Below are positions 1-8,227 of a stretch of DNA of 64,000 nucleotides, piece by piece. A model generated the notes under the pieces. It did no database searches, had not been told where the DNA came from, and saw only the letters and a program-made list of their open reading frames with translations. Positions within the stretch are counted from its first letter, which is position 1, and each line of letters starts with the position of its first letter. Made by a program: the position numbers and the translations under genes. Source of the DNA: Nibrella viscosa (lineage in GTDB: Bacteria > Bacteroidota > Bacteroidia > Cytophagales > Spirosomataceae); the NCBI RefSeq assembly GCF_039541875.1, contig NZ_BAABHB010000007.1:1-64000 (forward strand), written 5' to 3'.

Positions 1-930
1 AAGGTGCTGTGCCGCCTGTGCCTACTACGCTGACACTGCCCTGACCGCCGAAGCAGGCGATGGAGGTGCTCACCGTGGCCGTGGCCGTTACCGCTGTAGG
101 CTGCGTCAGAGTGATCTCCGTTGTAGCTGTACAGCCGTTGGCGTCAGTCACCGTGAAGCTATAGGTGCCTGCTACCAGACCTGTGGTCTGGCCCGTCACC
201 TGGTAAGGTGCCGTGCCGCCCGTGCCTACCACGTTCACACTGCCCTGACCGCCGAAGCAGGCGATGGAGGTGCTCACCGTGGCCGTGGCCGTTACCGCTG
301 TAGGCTGCGTCAGAGTGATCTCCGTTGTGGCCGCACAGCCGTTGGCATCCGTCACTGTAAAGCTGTAAGTGCCCGCCGTTAAGCCCGTGGTCTGGCCCGT
401 CACCTGGTAAGGTGCTGTGCCGCCCGTGCCTACTACGCTGACACTGCCCTGACCGCCGAAGCAGGCGATGGAGGTGCTCACCGTGGCCGTGGCCGTTACC
501 GCTGTAGGCTGCGTCAGAGTGATCTCCGTTGTGGCCGCACACCCGTTGGCGTCAGTCACCGTGAAGCTGTAGGTGCCCGCTACCAGACCTGTGGTCTGGC
601 CCGTCACCTGGTAAGGTGCTGTGCCGCCCGTGCCTACCACGTTCACACTGCCCTGACCGCCGAAGCAGGCGATGGAGGTGCTCACCGTGGCCGTGGCCGT
701 TACCGCTGTAGGCTGCGTCAGAGTGATCTCCGTTGTAGCCGCACAGCCGTTGGCGTCAGTCACTGTAAAGCTGTAAGTGCCCGCCGTTAAGCCCGTGGTC
801 TGGCCCGTCACCTGGTAAGGTGCTGTGCCGCCCGTGCCTACTACGCTGACACTGCCCTGACCGCCGAAGCAGGCGATGGAGGTGCTCACCGTGGCCGTGG
901 CCGTTACCGCTGTAGGCTGCGTCAAGGTAA
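1..930 (-). repeat. 204-bp tandem repeats encoding SprB units
   Basis: The phrase CTGACCGCCGAAGCAGG recurs at 41, 245, 449, 653 and 857, a period of exactly 204 bp (68 codons). Two unit flavours alternate (CTACTACGCTGAC at about 23, 431, 839 and CTACCACGTTCAC at about 227, 635), giving a 408-bp higher-order repeat. The period preserves the reading frame of the adhesin. The array runs off the left edge. Confidence 0.9.
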
Positions 931-3900
931 TCGAAGTAGTTGTTGAGCAGCCATTAGCCCCTGTTACAGTATAGCTATATGTACCCGCTGTTAAACCACC
1001 AAATGTACCTGTTCCTGTATAGGGGGCTGTTCCATCGGTTGCTGTTACTGTTATCTCGCCGGTACCGCTGTAGCATTGAATTGATTGTGTAATGCTCGCC
1101 GAAACTGTTGGAGCCACCTGATCCACTTCAATAGTCTGACTTGCTACAGCCGTACAACCGTTAACCCCGGTTACTACAACTGAATACGTAGTCGCTGTTG
1201 TGGGGAAAACCGTTATGGCTGCCGTTGTAGCTCCGCCTGGACTCCAGCTATAGCCAGTGCCTCCGGAAGCTGTCAGTGTAGTCGACGTAGTAGTACAATT
1301 TAAGGCAGTTACAGAAGCGACAATAGTCGCATTCGGTACTGTCGTATTGCTCTGTACTGTTGTGGTAGATGAAGTCGAACAACCGTTGTTGCGGGTGATG
1401 GTCACCGTGTAAGTACCCGCTGCACTTACCACCGCCGTGTTACCCGTAGAGGCAACCACCCCATTCGGTCCTGTAAACACGATGTCCGCATTTTGTCCAG
1501 CGTTGGTGTAGGCCACCGTCAGTGTGACGCTGGTCTGAGCACAGGTTAGCGTGCCACTGCTGGTGAAGCTGGTGATGTTGGCAGTTGCCGTGTTGGAGGT
1601 TACCGTTGTGGTAGCTATGGCAGAGCAGCCGTTAGTACCCGTGACCGTTACGGTATAGGTGCCCGCTGCACTCACCGTGGCCGTGTTGCCACTGGAAGCT
1701 ACGGCTCCGTTAGGACCTGTAAAGCTATAGGTCACCCCTGGCGTGGTGCTACTGGCAGTCAAGGTAAGGCTGGTCCGCTCACAGGTCAGGTTACCATTGT
1801 TGCTGCTGGTCAGCGTGACACCGGCCGGTACAGCCGTGTTGCTGATTACCGTGGTGGTTGCCGTGGCCGTACAGCCGTTGCTGCCGGTGGCCGTAACTGT
1901 ATAGGTACCCGCGGCACTCACTACCGCCGTGTTGCCGGTTGATGCTACTGCTCCGTTAGGTCCTACAAAGCTGTAGGTCACCCCACCGGTGCTGCTGCCC
2001 GCCGTCAAGGTGACGCTGGTCTGGTTACAGGTCAAGGTGCCACTTGCAGCCAGCGTTACCTCAGCCGGTACTGCCGTGTTACTAATTACCGTGGTGGTTG
2101 CCGTTGCCGTACAACCGTTGCTGCCGGTGGCCGTAACCGTATAGGTACCCGCTGCACTCACCACCGCCGTGTTACCGAGCGATGCGACGGCCCCGTTTGG
2201 CCCTGCAAAGCTGTAGGTCACACCCGGGGTACTGCTGCCCGCCGTCAAGGAGACGCTGGTCTGGTCACAGGTCAGTGGTCCGTTGTTGTTGAGTACCACA
2301 CTGGCTGGTACTGTCGTATTGCTCTGTACTGTTGTGGTAGATGAAGTCGAACAACCGTTGTTGCGGGTGATGGTCACCGTGTAAGTACCCGCTGCACTTA
2401 CCACCGCCGTGTTACCCGTAGAGGCAACCACCCCATTCGGTCCTGTAAACACGATGTCCGCATTTTGTCCAGCGTTGGTGTAGGCCACCGTCAGTGTGAC
2501 GCTGGTCTGAGCACAGGTTAGCGTGCCACTGCTGGTGAAGCTGGTGATGTTGGCAGTTGCCGTGTTGGAGGTTACCGTTGTGGTAGCTATGGCAGAGCAG
2601 CCGTTAGTACCCGTGACCGTTACGGTATAGGTGCCCGCTGCACTCACCGTGGCCGTGTTGCCACTGGAAGCTACGGCTCCGTTAGGACCTGTAAAGCTAT
2701 AGGTCACCCCTGGCGTGGTGCTACTGGCAGTCAAGGTAAGGCTGGTCCGCTCACAGGTCAGGTTACCATTGTTGCTGCTGGTCAGCGTGACACCGGCCGG
2801 TACAGCCGTGTTGCTGATTACCGTGGTGGTTGCCGTGGCCGTACAGCCGTTTGGACGAGTAACTGTTACTGTGTAAGTACCCGGCTGGTTCACCACCGCT
2901 GTCATACCGGAACTACTTACTACACCGGGGCCGGCAAAAATAAAATTAGCGCCCGTATTAGGGCTGCTTACCGTCAGCGTGACACTTGTTACGGCACAGG
3001 TTAAGGTGCCGCTGGATACAAAGCTGTTGATTGTAGCGGGATCGGTGTTTGATGCTACAGTAGTTGTCGCTACGGCCGTACAGCCATTGGTGCCGGTTGC
3101 TGTCACTGTATAGGTACCAGCCGTACTGACAACCGCCGTATTACCGGTAGAGGCTACCGCACCATTCGGCCCCACAAAACTATAGGTCACACCCGCAGTG
3201 CTGCTGCCGGCTGTCAAGGTGACGCTAGTCACGGCGCAGGTGAGGGTACCACTGGATACCAGACTTACTCCGGCCGGTACTGCCGTGTTACTGATTACCG
3301 TGGTGGTTGCCGTGGCCGTACAACCGCTTTGGCTGGTGGCCGTTACCGTATAAGTACCGGGTTGATTGACCGTAGCCGTATTGCTGCTGGTTGATAAAAT
3401 ACCAGGCCCGGCAAAACTAAAGGTAACACCGGTGGTACTGCTTGAGGCTGTCAGCGTAGCAGTAGGACTGGCACAGGTAATTGGACCGTTTACAGCCAGA
3501 CTTACGTTCTGCGGAGCAGACGTGTTGCCGATAACCGTGGTAGTAGCGGTAGCCGTACAGCCATTCGATCCGGTTGCGATTACCGTATAGGTACCGGCGG
3601 TACTTACTACCGTAGATGCCCCGGTTGCGCCGTTACTCCACTGGTAGGTTACGCCAGAAGTAGTACTGGAGGCCGTCAGCGTTACTGAAGTGGTGGTACA
3701 GGTTAAAGGGCCGTTATTAAAGGCAGACACATTGGCCGGCGGAGTACGATTATCGCCCACGATAGTCGTGGCCGTGGTAGTACATCCGTTAGAGTTTGCT
3801 GTTACGGTATAAGTACCGGGTTGATTAACGATAGCCGTATTCCCGCTGGTGGTTTGCACACCGGGTCCGGCAAAACTATACGTTACACCAGTCGTGCTAC

Positions 3901-4624
3901 TACCGGCCGTTAAGGTAGCCGTTGCCGCCGTACAGGAAATAGGGCGGTTAGCACCAAGCGTTACATTTTGGGGAGGAGTTACATTCCCCAGAACCGTGGT
4001 AGTGGCAGTAGCTGTACAGCCCGGACTGGTAGCCGTTAGCGTATAGGTACCCGGCTGCGTTGTGTTTGCCGTATGCCCTCCGACCAGAAAACCGTTCGGA
4101 CCAGTCCAGGTGTAATTAGTGCCGTTGACGGGCGCCGTGGTTAGCGAAAGGGTAACCACCGGTTGAGTCGTACAAGACAGCGGCCCATTGTTGGTAGCCG
4201 CAATACTCACGGCGTTTACCGTAAACGGATTGGAACAGTCATTGGCAGACCCTTGTGTAGAGCCAGCCGAAACGTTGATCCGACGGGAGCCGGTGGGACC
4301 GTTGAGCGGATAAGTGTATGTATAGCAGTACGCTTTAGTTGTTTTGGCCGCCTGGGCCTGTGTTACCGTGAAAGAGCCAGGGTTGGCTCCCACCCCACAC
4401 TTTCCGCTTCCATCTAGCTGCGTTATCTGAAATACCGTACCGGGACTCAATGCCTGGTTATTAGCTGTTGTAAACGTAAAGCATACCTCTATCTGGCTAC
4501 CGGCGCAGATTGCGCCCGGTGATACAGATGTTACGGTAACTTTTTGGCTGTACGCATTGCCCATGCCGAGCAAGACGAAAAAGGATAAGAGCCAGGGGAC
4601 CCTGAGCAGGTAATATTTCAGCAT
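1..4624 (-). CDS. Giant SprB-repeat / Ig-like repeat surface adhesin (C-terminal part outside window)
   Basis: The frame opens with ATG at 4624 and stays open to the left edge, so about 1,541 residues are visible and the C-terminus is missing. It starts with a signal peptide (MLKYYLLRVPWLLSFFVLLG, cleavage likely after AYS), then a Cys-containing N-terminal domain, then Ig-like units of about 81 residues ending in motifs such as AAGTYTVTVTGTNGC, and finally 68-residue SprB-type units with the pattern ACFGGQGSVSVVGTGGTAPY and AGTYSFTVTDANGC. SprB is the mobile surface adhesin of gliding Bacteroidota, exported by the type IX system. The protein is expected to be secreted and surface-bound; its C-terminal sorting domain would lie outside the window. 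Repeats are nearly identical at DNA level, which implies recent expansion. Function as adhesin is inferred from repeat type only. Confidence 0.85.
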   Translation of the reverse strand, partial: MLKYYLLRVPWLLSFFVLLGMGNAYSQKVTVTSVSPGAICAGSQIEVCFTFTTANNQALSPGTVFQITQLDGSGKCGVGANPGSFTVTQAQAAKTTKAYCYTYTYPLNGPTGSRRINVSAGSTQGSANDCSNPFTVNAVSIAATNNGPLSCTTQPVVTLSLTTAPVNGTNYTWTGPNGFLVGGHTANTTQPGTYTLTATSPGCTATATTTVLGNVTPPQNVTLGANRPISCTAATATLTAGSSTTGVTYSFAGPGVQTTSGNTAIVNQPGTYTVTANSNGCTTTATTIVGDNRTPPANVSAFNNGPLTCTTTSVTLTASSTTSGVTYQWSNGATGASTVVSTAGTYTVIATGSNGCTATATTTVIGNTSAPQNVSLAVNGPITCASPTATLTASSSTTGVTFSFAGPGILSTSSNTATVNQPGTYTVTATSQSGCTATATTTVISNTAVPAGVSLVSSGTLTCAVTSVTLTAGSSTAGVTYSFVGPNGAVASTGNTAVVSTAGTYTVTATGTNGCTAVATTTVASNTDPATINSFVSSGTLTCAVTSVTLTVSSPNTGANFIFAGPGVVSSSGMTAVVNQPGTYTVTVTRPNGCTATATTTVISNTAVPAGVTLTSSNNGNLTCERTSLTLTASSTTPGVTYSFTGPNGAVASSGNTATVSAAGTYTVTVTGTNGCSAIATTTVTSNTATANITSFTSSGTLTCAQTSVTLTVAYTNAGQNADIVFTGPNGVVASTGNTAVVSAAGTYTVTITRNNGCSTSSTTTVQSNTTVPASVVLNNNGPLTCDQTSVSLTAGSSTPGVTYSFAGPNGAVASLGNTAVVSAAGTYTVTATGSNGCTATATTTVISNTAVPAEVTLAASGTLTCNQTSVTLTAGSSTGGVTYSFVGPNGAVASTGNTAVVSAAGTYTVTATGSNGCTATATTTVISNTAVPAGVTLTSSNNGNLTCERTSLTLTASSTTPGVTYSFTGPNGAVASSGNTATVSAAGTYTVTVTGTNGCSAIATTTVTSNTATANITSFTSSGTLTCAQTSVTLTVAYTNAGQNADIVFTGPNGVVASTGNTAVVSAAGTYTVTITRNNGCSTSSTTTVQSNTTVPNATIVASVTALNCTTTSTTLTASGGTGYSWSPGGATTAAITVFPTTATTYSVVVTGVNGCTAVASQTIEVDQVAPTVSASITQSIQCYSGTGEITVTATDGTAPYTGTGTFGGLTAGTYSYTVTGANGCSTTTSITLTQPTAVTATATVSTSIACFGGQGSVSVVGTGGTAPYQVTGQTTGLTAGTYSFTVTDANGCAATTEITLTQPTAVTATATVSTSIACFGGQGSVNVVGTGGTAPYQVTGQTTGLVAGTYSFTVTDANGCAATTEITLTQPTAVTATATVSTSIACFGGQGSVSVVGTGGTAPYQVTGQTTGLTAGTYSFTVTDANGCAATTEITLTQPTAVTATATVSTSIACFGGQGSVNVVGTGGTAPYQVTGQTTGLVAGTYSFTVTDANGCTATTEITLTQPTAVTATATVSTSIACFGGQGSVSVVGTGGTAP
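1335..2851 (-). repeat. 545-bp in-frame segmental duplication within the adhesin
   Basis: Bases 1335-1879 and 2307-2851 read as identical by eye; the offset is 972 bp, i.e. 324 codons or four 81-residue Ig-like units. The copies diverge just after position 1879/2851 (GCCGTTG against GCCGTTT). The size and frame fit recombination between Ig-like units. Confidence 0.85.
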
Positions 4625-5257
4625 AGAGCTAATTATTAAGTGAACGTTTTGACTATAGGCAACCATTTGAGTACAGGGTTAGACGATAGCAACCCAGTAA
4701 AGTATCTTATGAGGAGGTATTTTTTCGGAAGCACATGATTACCAGGAACCGTGAACCGGAAAATACGCTGCCCAGAGACCCAACCGGGTATCACCGTCTG
4801 CGTGTGAGATGAATCTGTTTTGCGGAAACTGTTACGCCGGATGCGTATGGAGATAACCGCCGGGAACCGGGTTCACGGACGGTAATACAGGGGAAAGAGA
4901 AAAGTAGTTTTTTTCCATACTCATTAAGATGATAAGTGTACGACAGGTATATGATAAGAGACGTTCTGCCGGGTCAAAGAAACGTATTATTTTAAAAGGT
5001 GGTACCGAATTAGGCAGTTTTACCCGAAAATGAGTGACCAAATATAGCCGCCGAAAGTCAGTTAATTTCGTTTTAATGTATATTTAATTTTTTTTTAATT
5101 GAATATATCAAGCCACTTCATAAAAATGACCGTTCGCTCAAAAGTTTTTTTCTATTTCAACTAAAAAGAATAAAATACGAGCAAATAATAGTCTTAAATA
5201 TATTAATAGTAACATCTGTTATTTTCATATAAGCAAAAATGCTCAGGTTCTAGCCGG
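4625..5257. other. Intergenic, AT-rich, no gene recognised
   Basis: This 630-bp stretch separates the adhesin start from the stop of the MutS-like gene. The half nearest 5257 is strongly AT-rich. A 69-codon minus-strand frame (4832-5041) has no recognisable features. The adhesin promoter should lie just above 4624, but I see no convincing -33/-7 pair. Confidence 0.6.
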
Positions 5258-7051
5258 TTACATCTGAATACCAATAGCCTGCATCAACTGGCTGGCGTTG
5301 AAGCTTTGGCAGATACCCGTCCGCAGGCGGTAATCAAACACCAGCTCACCCTGGTGGAGGTCAGACTGAAAGTGGTAGTTGGTGATGAAGTCGACCTGCT
5401 CCCCTACCTGCCCCAGTTCCAGATCGTGTGTGGAGACAAACCCGGATGCCGGCGTGCGGTGCAGCTGCCGGATCAGCGCTTCGGCCCCGCGGTGGCGGTC
5501 GGCGGAGTTGGTGCCTTTCAGGATTTCGTCGAGGAAGTACAGCACCGGCAGGCTGTCGGTCTGGCTGGTGAGCTGAATGAGCGTTTGCAGGCGTTTGAGT
5601 TCGGCGTAGAAGGACGAGGTGCTTTCTTCCAGCGAGTCCTGGGTGCGCATACTGGTAAACACCCGCAGGGGCGAGCAGGCAAAGGCCTCGGCACAAACCA
5701 CCGACCCGGCCAGCGCCAGCACCACATTGGCCCCCAGCGTGCGCAGAAACGTACTTTTGCCCGACATATTGGAGCCGGTAATCAGGATGGTCTGTCCCGA
5801 GCCGGTCAGCGCTAAGGAATTGGCTACGGCCTTTGCGGGTGTAATCAGCGGGTGTGCAGCCTCTCTGGCGTCCAGCACAACACCGGTGTCGCGGATGTCG
5901 GGAACGGCATAGTCGGGGTGGGCAAAGGCCAGGCCGGCCAGGCTATTGAGGGCTTCGGCCTCGGCCAGGGCGTCAAGCCATTGCGGCAGGTGCCGGCCGT
6001 GCCGCTGCCGCCAGCGGTCGAGGCCGATCAGGTACTGCACATCCCAGAGGGTCAGCACGCCGAAAAAGAGGTAGAAGTAAGGATTTCGGCGAAAGTTCAG
6101 GTTATCGGTCAGCCGGTGCAGTTGACGAATGGCCGCCGACGCGGGTTCCCCGTCGGCCGTCAGGTGGCGCCGGATCTGCCGCCACTGCACGGCCTCCGCC
6201 GACCGGTTTTCGATGAGCCGCAGCATATCGCGGTAGGTATCCAGGGCCTGCACCATCTCAAACGTCTGCTCGCTGACGGCCTGCGTCCGTTTGGTCGTTT
6301 GGCTCAGCACCAGGCCATGCACAAACAGGGAACCCAGTACGGCCACGCCAGGGACCATGCCCGTCAGCCAGAGACCGATCAACCCAACCGTAAATACCGG
6401 CAATACCCAGCGCACCACCTTCAGGTAGCCAGGGAGCGGGGGTACCGGCTCCCCAGCCCAGGCCAGCAGCGGCTCGGGCGCCTGACCGGCACCGGTGCTA
6501 AGGTAAGCGGCCGCTTCAAACGCCTGCCGCCAGTCGAGTTGGGGGGCCAGTTCGGCTACGGCCTGCTGGCGGAAGCGAATGGTCTGGGGCGGAGCAGGTT
6601 GCTGCAACCACTGAGCCAGGGTACGCTCACCAATATACGTATGGGTTCGGTTCAGCAGCCGGAAGAGCGAATGAGGGCCAAATACGTCAAGATCAGCCGA
6701 ATACGGGTGCAGCGGGTTGCCAAACTGGGCACCGGTTTCGTTGCGCAGGTATTTGCGCTCCAGCCGGGCGGCTTCGTCCTGGTTGATAAACTGCAGGTGG
6801 CCGGCATAGTCGCGCTCGCGCCGGACGGCCTGGTGTTTTTTCAGCAGGTACAGAAAGCCGGTCAGACCCAGGCCGGCAACGACAAACGCCCAGGTGGTTT
6901 GGCCGGTGCTGCCCAGCCACCAGACGAGGGCGACGGCGATAACAAACCAGCTTAGGCGGATAATGGCGAGTTGGTTGTACCGGCGCTGGGCGGCTTGCTG
7001 CTGTTGGGCAAATTGGTGCTGGCGTTGGATGAAGAGATTGGCTGGTGTCAT
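5258..7051 (-). CDS. MutS-like membrane-anchored ATPase
   Basis: A 597-residue protein with a MutS domain V ATPase at its C-terminus: Walker A GSNMSGKST at residues 426-434, Walker B LYFLDE at 504-509, and a following GTNSADR segment typical of MutS family members. Instead of the mismatch-recognition domain it has hydrophobic segments at about 30-70 and 210-250, so it is probably membrane-associated. Such proteins are common in Bacteroidota and are annotated as MutS-related; a role in DNA mismatch repair is not established. I chose ATG 7051 (MTPANLFIQR) because the upstream extension overlaps the mazE promoter region and is low quality. Confidence 0.85.
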   Translation of the reverse strand: MTPANLFIQRQHQFAQQQQAAQRRYNQLAIIRLSWFVIAVALVWWLGSTGQTTWAFVVAGLGLTGFLYLLKKHQAVRRERDYAGHLQFINQDEAARLERKYLRNETGAQFGNPLHPYSADLDVFGPHSLFRLLNRTHTYIGERTLAQWLQQPAPPQTIRFRQQAVAELAPQLDWRQAFEAAAYLSTGAGQAPEPLLAWAGEPVPPLPGYLKVVRWVLPVFTVGLIGLWLTGMVPGVAVLGSLFVHGLVLSQTTKRTQAVSEQTFEMVQALDTYRDMLRLIENRSAEAVQWRQIRRHLTADGEPASAAIRQLHRLTDNLNFRRNPYFYLFFGVLTLWDVQYLIGLDRWRQRHGRHLPQWLDALAEAEALNSLAGLAFAHPDYAVPDIRDTGVVLDAREAAHPLITPAKAVANSLALTGSGQTILITGSNMSGKSTFLRTLGANVVLALAGSVVCAEAFACSPLRVFTSMRTQDSLEESTSSFYAELKRLQTLIQLTSQTDSLPVLYFLDEILKGTNSADRHRGAEALIRQLHRTPASGFVSTHDLELGQVGEQVDFITNYHFQSDLHQGELVFDYRLRTGICQSFNASQLMQAIGIQM

Positions 7052-7097
7052 AACCGCAAAGGCGCAAAGAGGGCGCAAAGTACGCAAAAAGTAGGGA

Positions 7098-7127
7098 TTG
7101 TTTGTCTGGCAAATTGTTATACCTTTG
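7098..7127 (+). promoter_or_regulatory. Bacteroidota-type promoter of mazEF
   Basis: TTG at 7098-7100 and TACCTTTG at 7120-7127 are separated by 19 bp, matching the Bacteroidota -33/-7 consensus (TTG, TAnnTTTG). The mazE ATG follows 23 bp downstream. Confidence 0.65.
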
Positions 7128-7150
7128 TTATAACCAGATATATTTTTTCG

Positions 7151-7408
7151 ATGCAGCAACCCATTCGCAAAATAGGCAATTCACAAGGTATTTTGTTACC
7201 CCGGCCGCTCCTTCAGCAAGTTGGTATTGAAGGAGTGGTTGATATTGAGGTAACGGAAGGGGCGCTGGTACTCCGGCCGGTGCAGCCTCATCCGCGTGCC
7301 GGTTGGGATGATGCTTTCCGGCAGGCTCTTGAGCGAGGTGATGAACCGGAAGCTGATTTTTTTGAGGGAATACCTAACTCCTTTGATGATACAGAATGGA
7401 GTTGGTAG
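7151..7408 (+). CDS. mazE: MazE-type (AbrB/SpoVT fold) antitoxin
   Basis: An 85-residue protein. Its N-terminal half (IRKIGNSQGILLPRPLLQQV) is the swapped-hairpin AbrB/MazE DNA-binding domain, with the typical GNSQGI.LP motif; its acidic C-terminus (DEPEADFFEGIPNSFDDTEW) is the toxin-binding tail. The ATG is at 7151, a short distance after a good promoter. It overlaps the downstream toxin gene by 13 bp, so the pair is translationally coupled. It should neutralise the toxin and repress the operon, as in other MazEF modules. Confidence 0.9.
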   Translation: MQQPIRKIGNSQGILLPRPLLQQVGIEGVVDIEVTEGALVLRPVQPHPRAGWDDAFRQALERGDEPEADFFEGIPNSFDDTEWSW

Positions 7409-7725
7409 TACATCGCTTTGAGGTATGGCTGGTATCCTTAGATCCAACGCAGGGGAGTGAGATTGCGAAGACGCGTCCCTGCCTGATTGTTTCTCCGGAT
7501 GAGATTAATCGCAGGCTTAATACCGTATTGGTAGCACCAATGACCAGCACCCGCAAACAGTATCCAACGCGGGTCAACTGCCGGTTTATAAATCAGGATG
7601 GCCAGGTAGCACTCGATCAGACCCGTGCTGTTGACAAATCCCGATTAGTCAAACGAGTAGGTACGTTAGAGACCGATGTTTGCCAGACTGTCTGCCAGAC
7701 ACTGGTTGCCATGTTCATGTATTGA
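7396..7725 (+). CDS. mazF: MazF/PemK-type endoribonuclease toxin
   Basis: A 109-residue protein with MazF family landmarks: FEVWLVSLDPTQGSEIAKTRP at the N-terminus (catalytic Arg in KTRPCLIVS), TVLVAPMTS in the middle, and LDQTRAVDKSRL near the end. MazF toxins cleave mRNA at short specific sequences. The start is inside the mazE coding region, confirming an operon. The length is usual for the family and no inactivating change is visible, so the module is probably functional. Confidence 0.92.
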   Translation: MELVVHRFEVWLVSLDPTQGSEIAKTRPCLIVSPDEINRRLNTVLVAPMTSTRKQYPTRVNCRFINQDGQVALDQTRAVDKSRLVKRVGTLETDVCQTVCQTLVAMFMY

Positions 7726-7731
7726 TTGGCC

Positions 7732-8145
7732 TTACTGATTGCACTCTGAGCAGACGCCCTGGACCAGCAGGTTTATTTCTTTGCGCCGGTAGCCGCTGGG
7801 CAGGCTGAGGGCGGGGATGATGACGTCATCCAGGCAGGTGGTCTGGCCGCACTGCTCACATTTGAAATGTACGTGGTCGTGGTGGTGGTCGTTCTGAGCG
7901 CAGGTGGTGCGGCAGAGGGCGTATTTGGTGCCGCCTTCGTCGTCGAGGACTTTGTGGAGGATGCCTTTTTCCAGAAAGGTTTTCAGCGTCCGGTAAATGG
8001 TGACGCGGTCATGGTCGGGGCCAAGTCCGTTTTCAATATCGCTGTGCGACAGGGCATGATCCGTCTGCAGAAACAGGTCCAGTACCTCCTGCCGGTTGCT
8101 GGTATGCCGTAGCGAAAAATCGCGTAATGTCTGAGTGGCAGTCAT
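7732..8145 (-). CDS. Fur-family metal-responsive transcriptional repressor
   Basis: A 137-residue protein with an N-terminal winged helix (RVTIYRTLKTFLEKGILHKV) and a C-terminal metal-binding and dimerisation domain carrying HHHDHVHFKCEQC and CSEC, i.e. two CxxC pairs that form the structural zinc site, plus the His cluster that binds the regulatory metal. Fur, Zur and PerR cannot be told apart from this alone; the two CxxC motifs and His-rich loop are compatible with Zur or Fur. It converges on mazF with a 6-bp gap and is monocistronic. Confidence 0.88.
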   Translation of the reverse strand: MTATQTLRDFSLRHTSNRQEVLDLFLQTDHALSHSDIENGLGPDHDRVTIYRTLKTFLEKGILHKVLDDEGGTKYALCRTTCAQNDHHHDHVHFKCEQCGQTTCLDDVIIPALSLPSGYRRKEINLLVQGVCSECNQ

Positions 8146-8167
8146 GGGTTAAGTCGATAGTAGATAG

Positions 8168-8220
8168 TCAATAGTCGTTAGTGATTACGCCATTTCTTAC
8201 TAATGACTAACGACTATTGA
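8168..8220. repeat. Inverted repeat between fur-family gene and ABC exporter
   Basis: TCAATAGTCGTTAGT at 8168-8182 is matched by its exact reverse complement at 8206-8220, with a 23-bp loop. The same words (TAGTCGATAG, ACTAACGACTATCGAC) reappear in intergenic DNA near 31465 and 37210, so this is a dispersed intergenic repeat family rather than a specific operator. Confidence 0.7.
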
Positions 8221-8227
8221 TTATCCA

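Noticed and set aside
159..542. Minus-strand frame of 127 codons rich in Gly, His and Arg inside the adhesin repeats
   Set aside because: It is an off-frame reading of the 204-bp repeats; the true adhesin frame is open through the whole region.
3366..4417. Several plus-strand frames opposite the adhesin
   Set aside because: They arise from antisense reading of repeat DNA and show no start signals or family features.
4832..5041. Minus-strand frame of 69 codons in the intergenic gap
   Set aside because: No start signal, no domain, and composition unlike the neighbouring genes.
5306..6955. Long plus-strand frames opposite the MutS-like gene
   Set aside because: Antisense shadows of a well-supported coding region with clear Walker motifs on the other strand.
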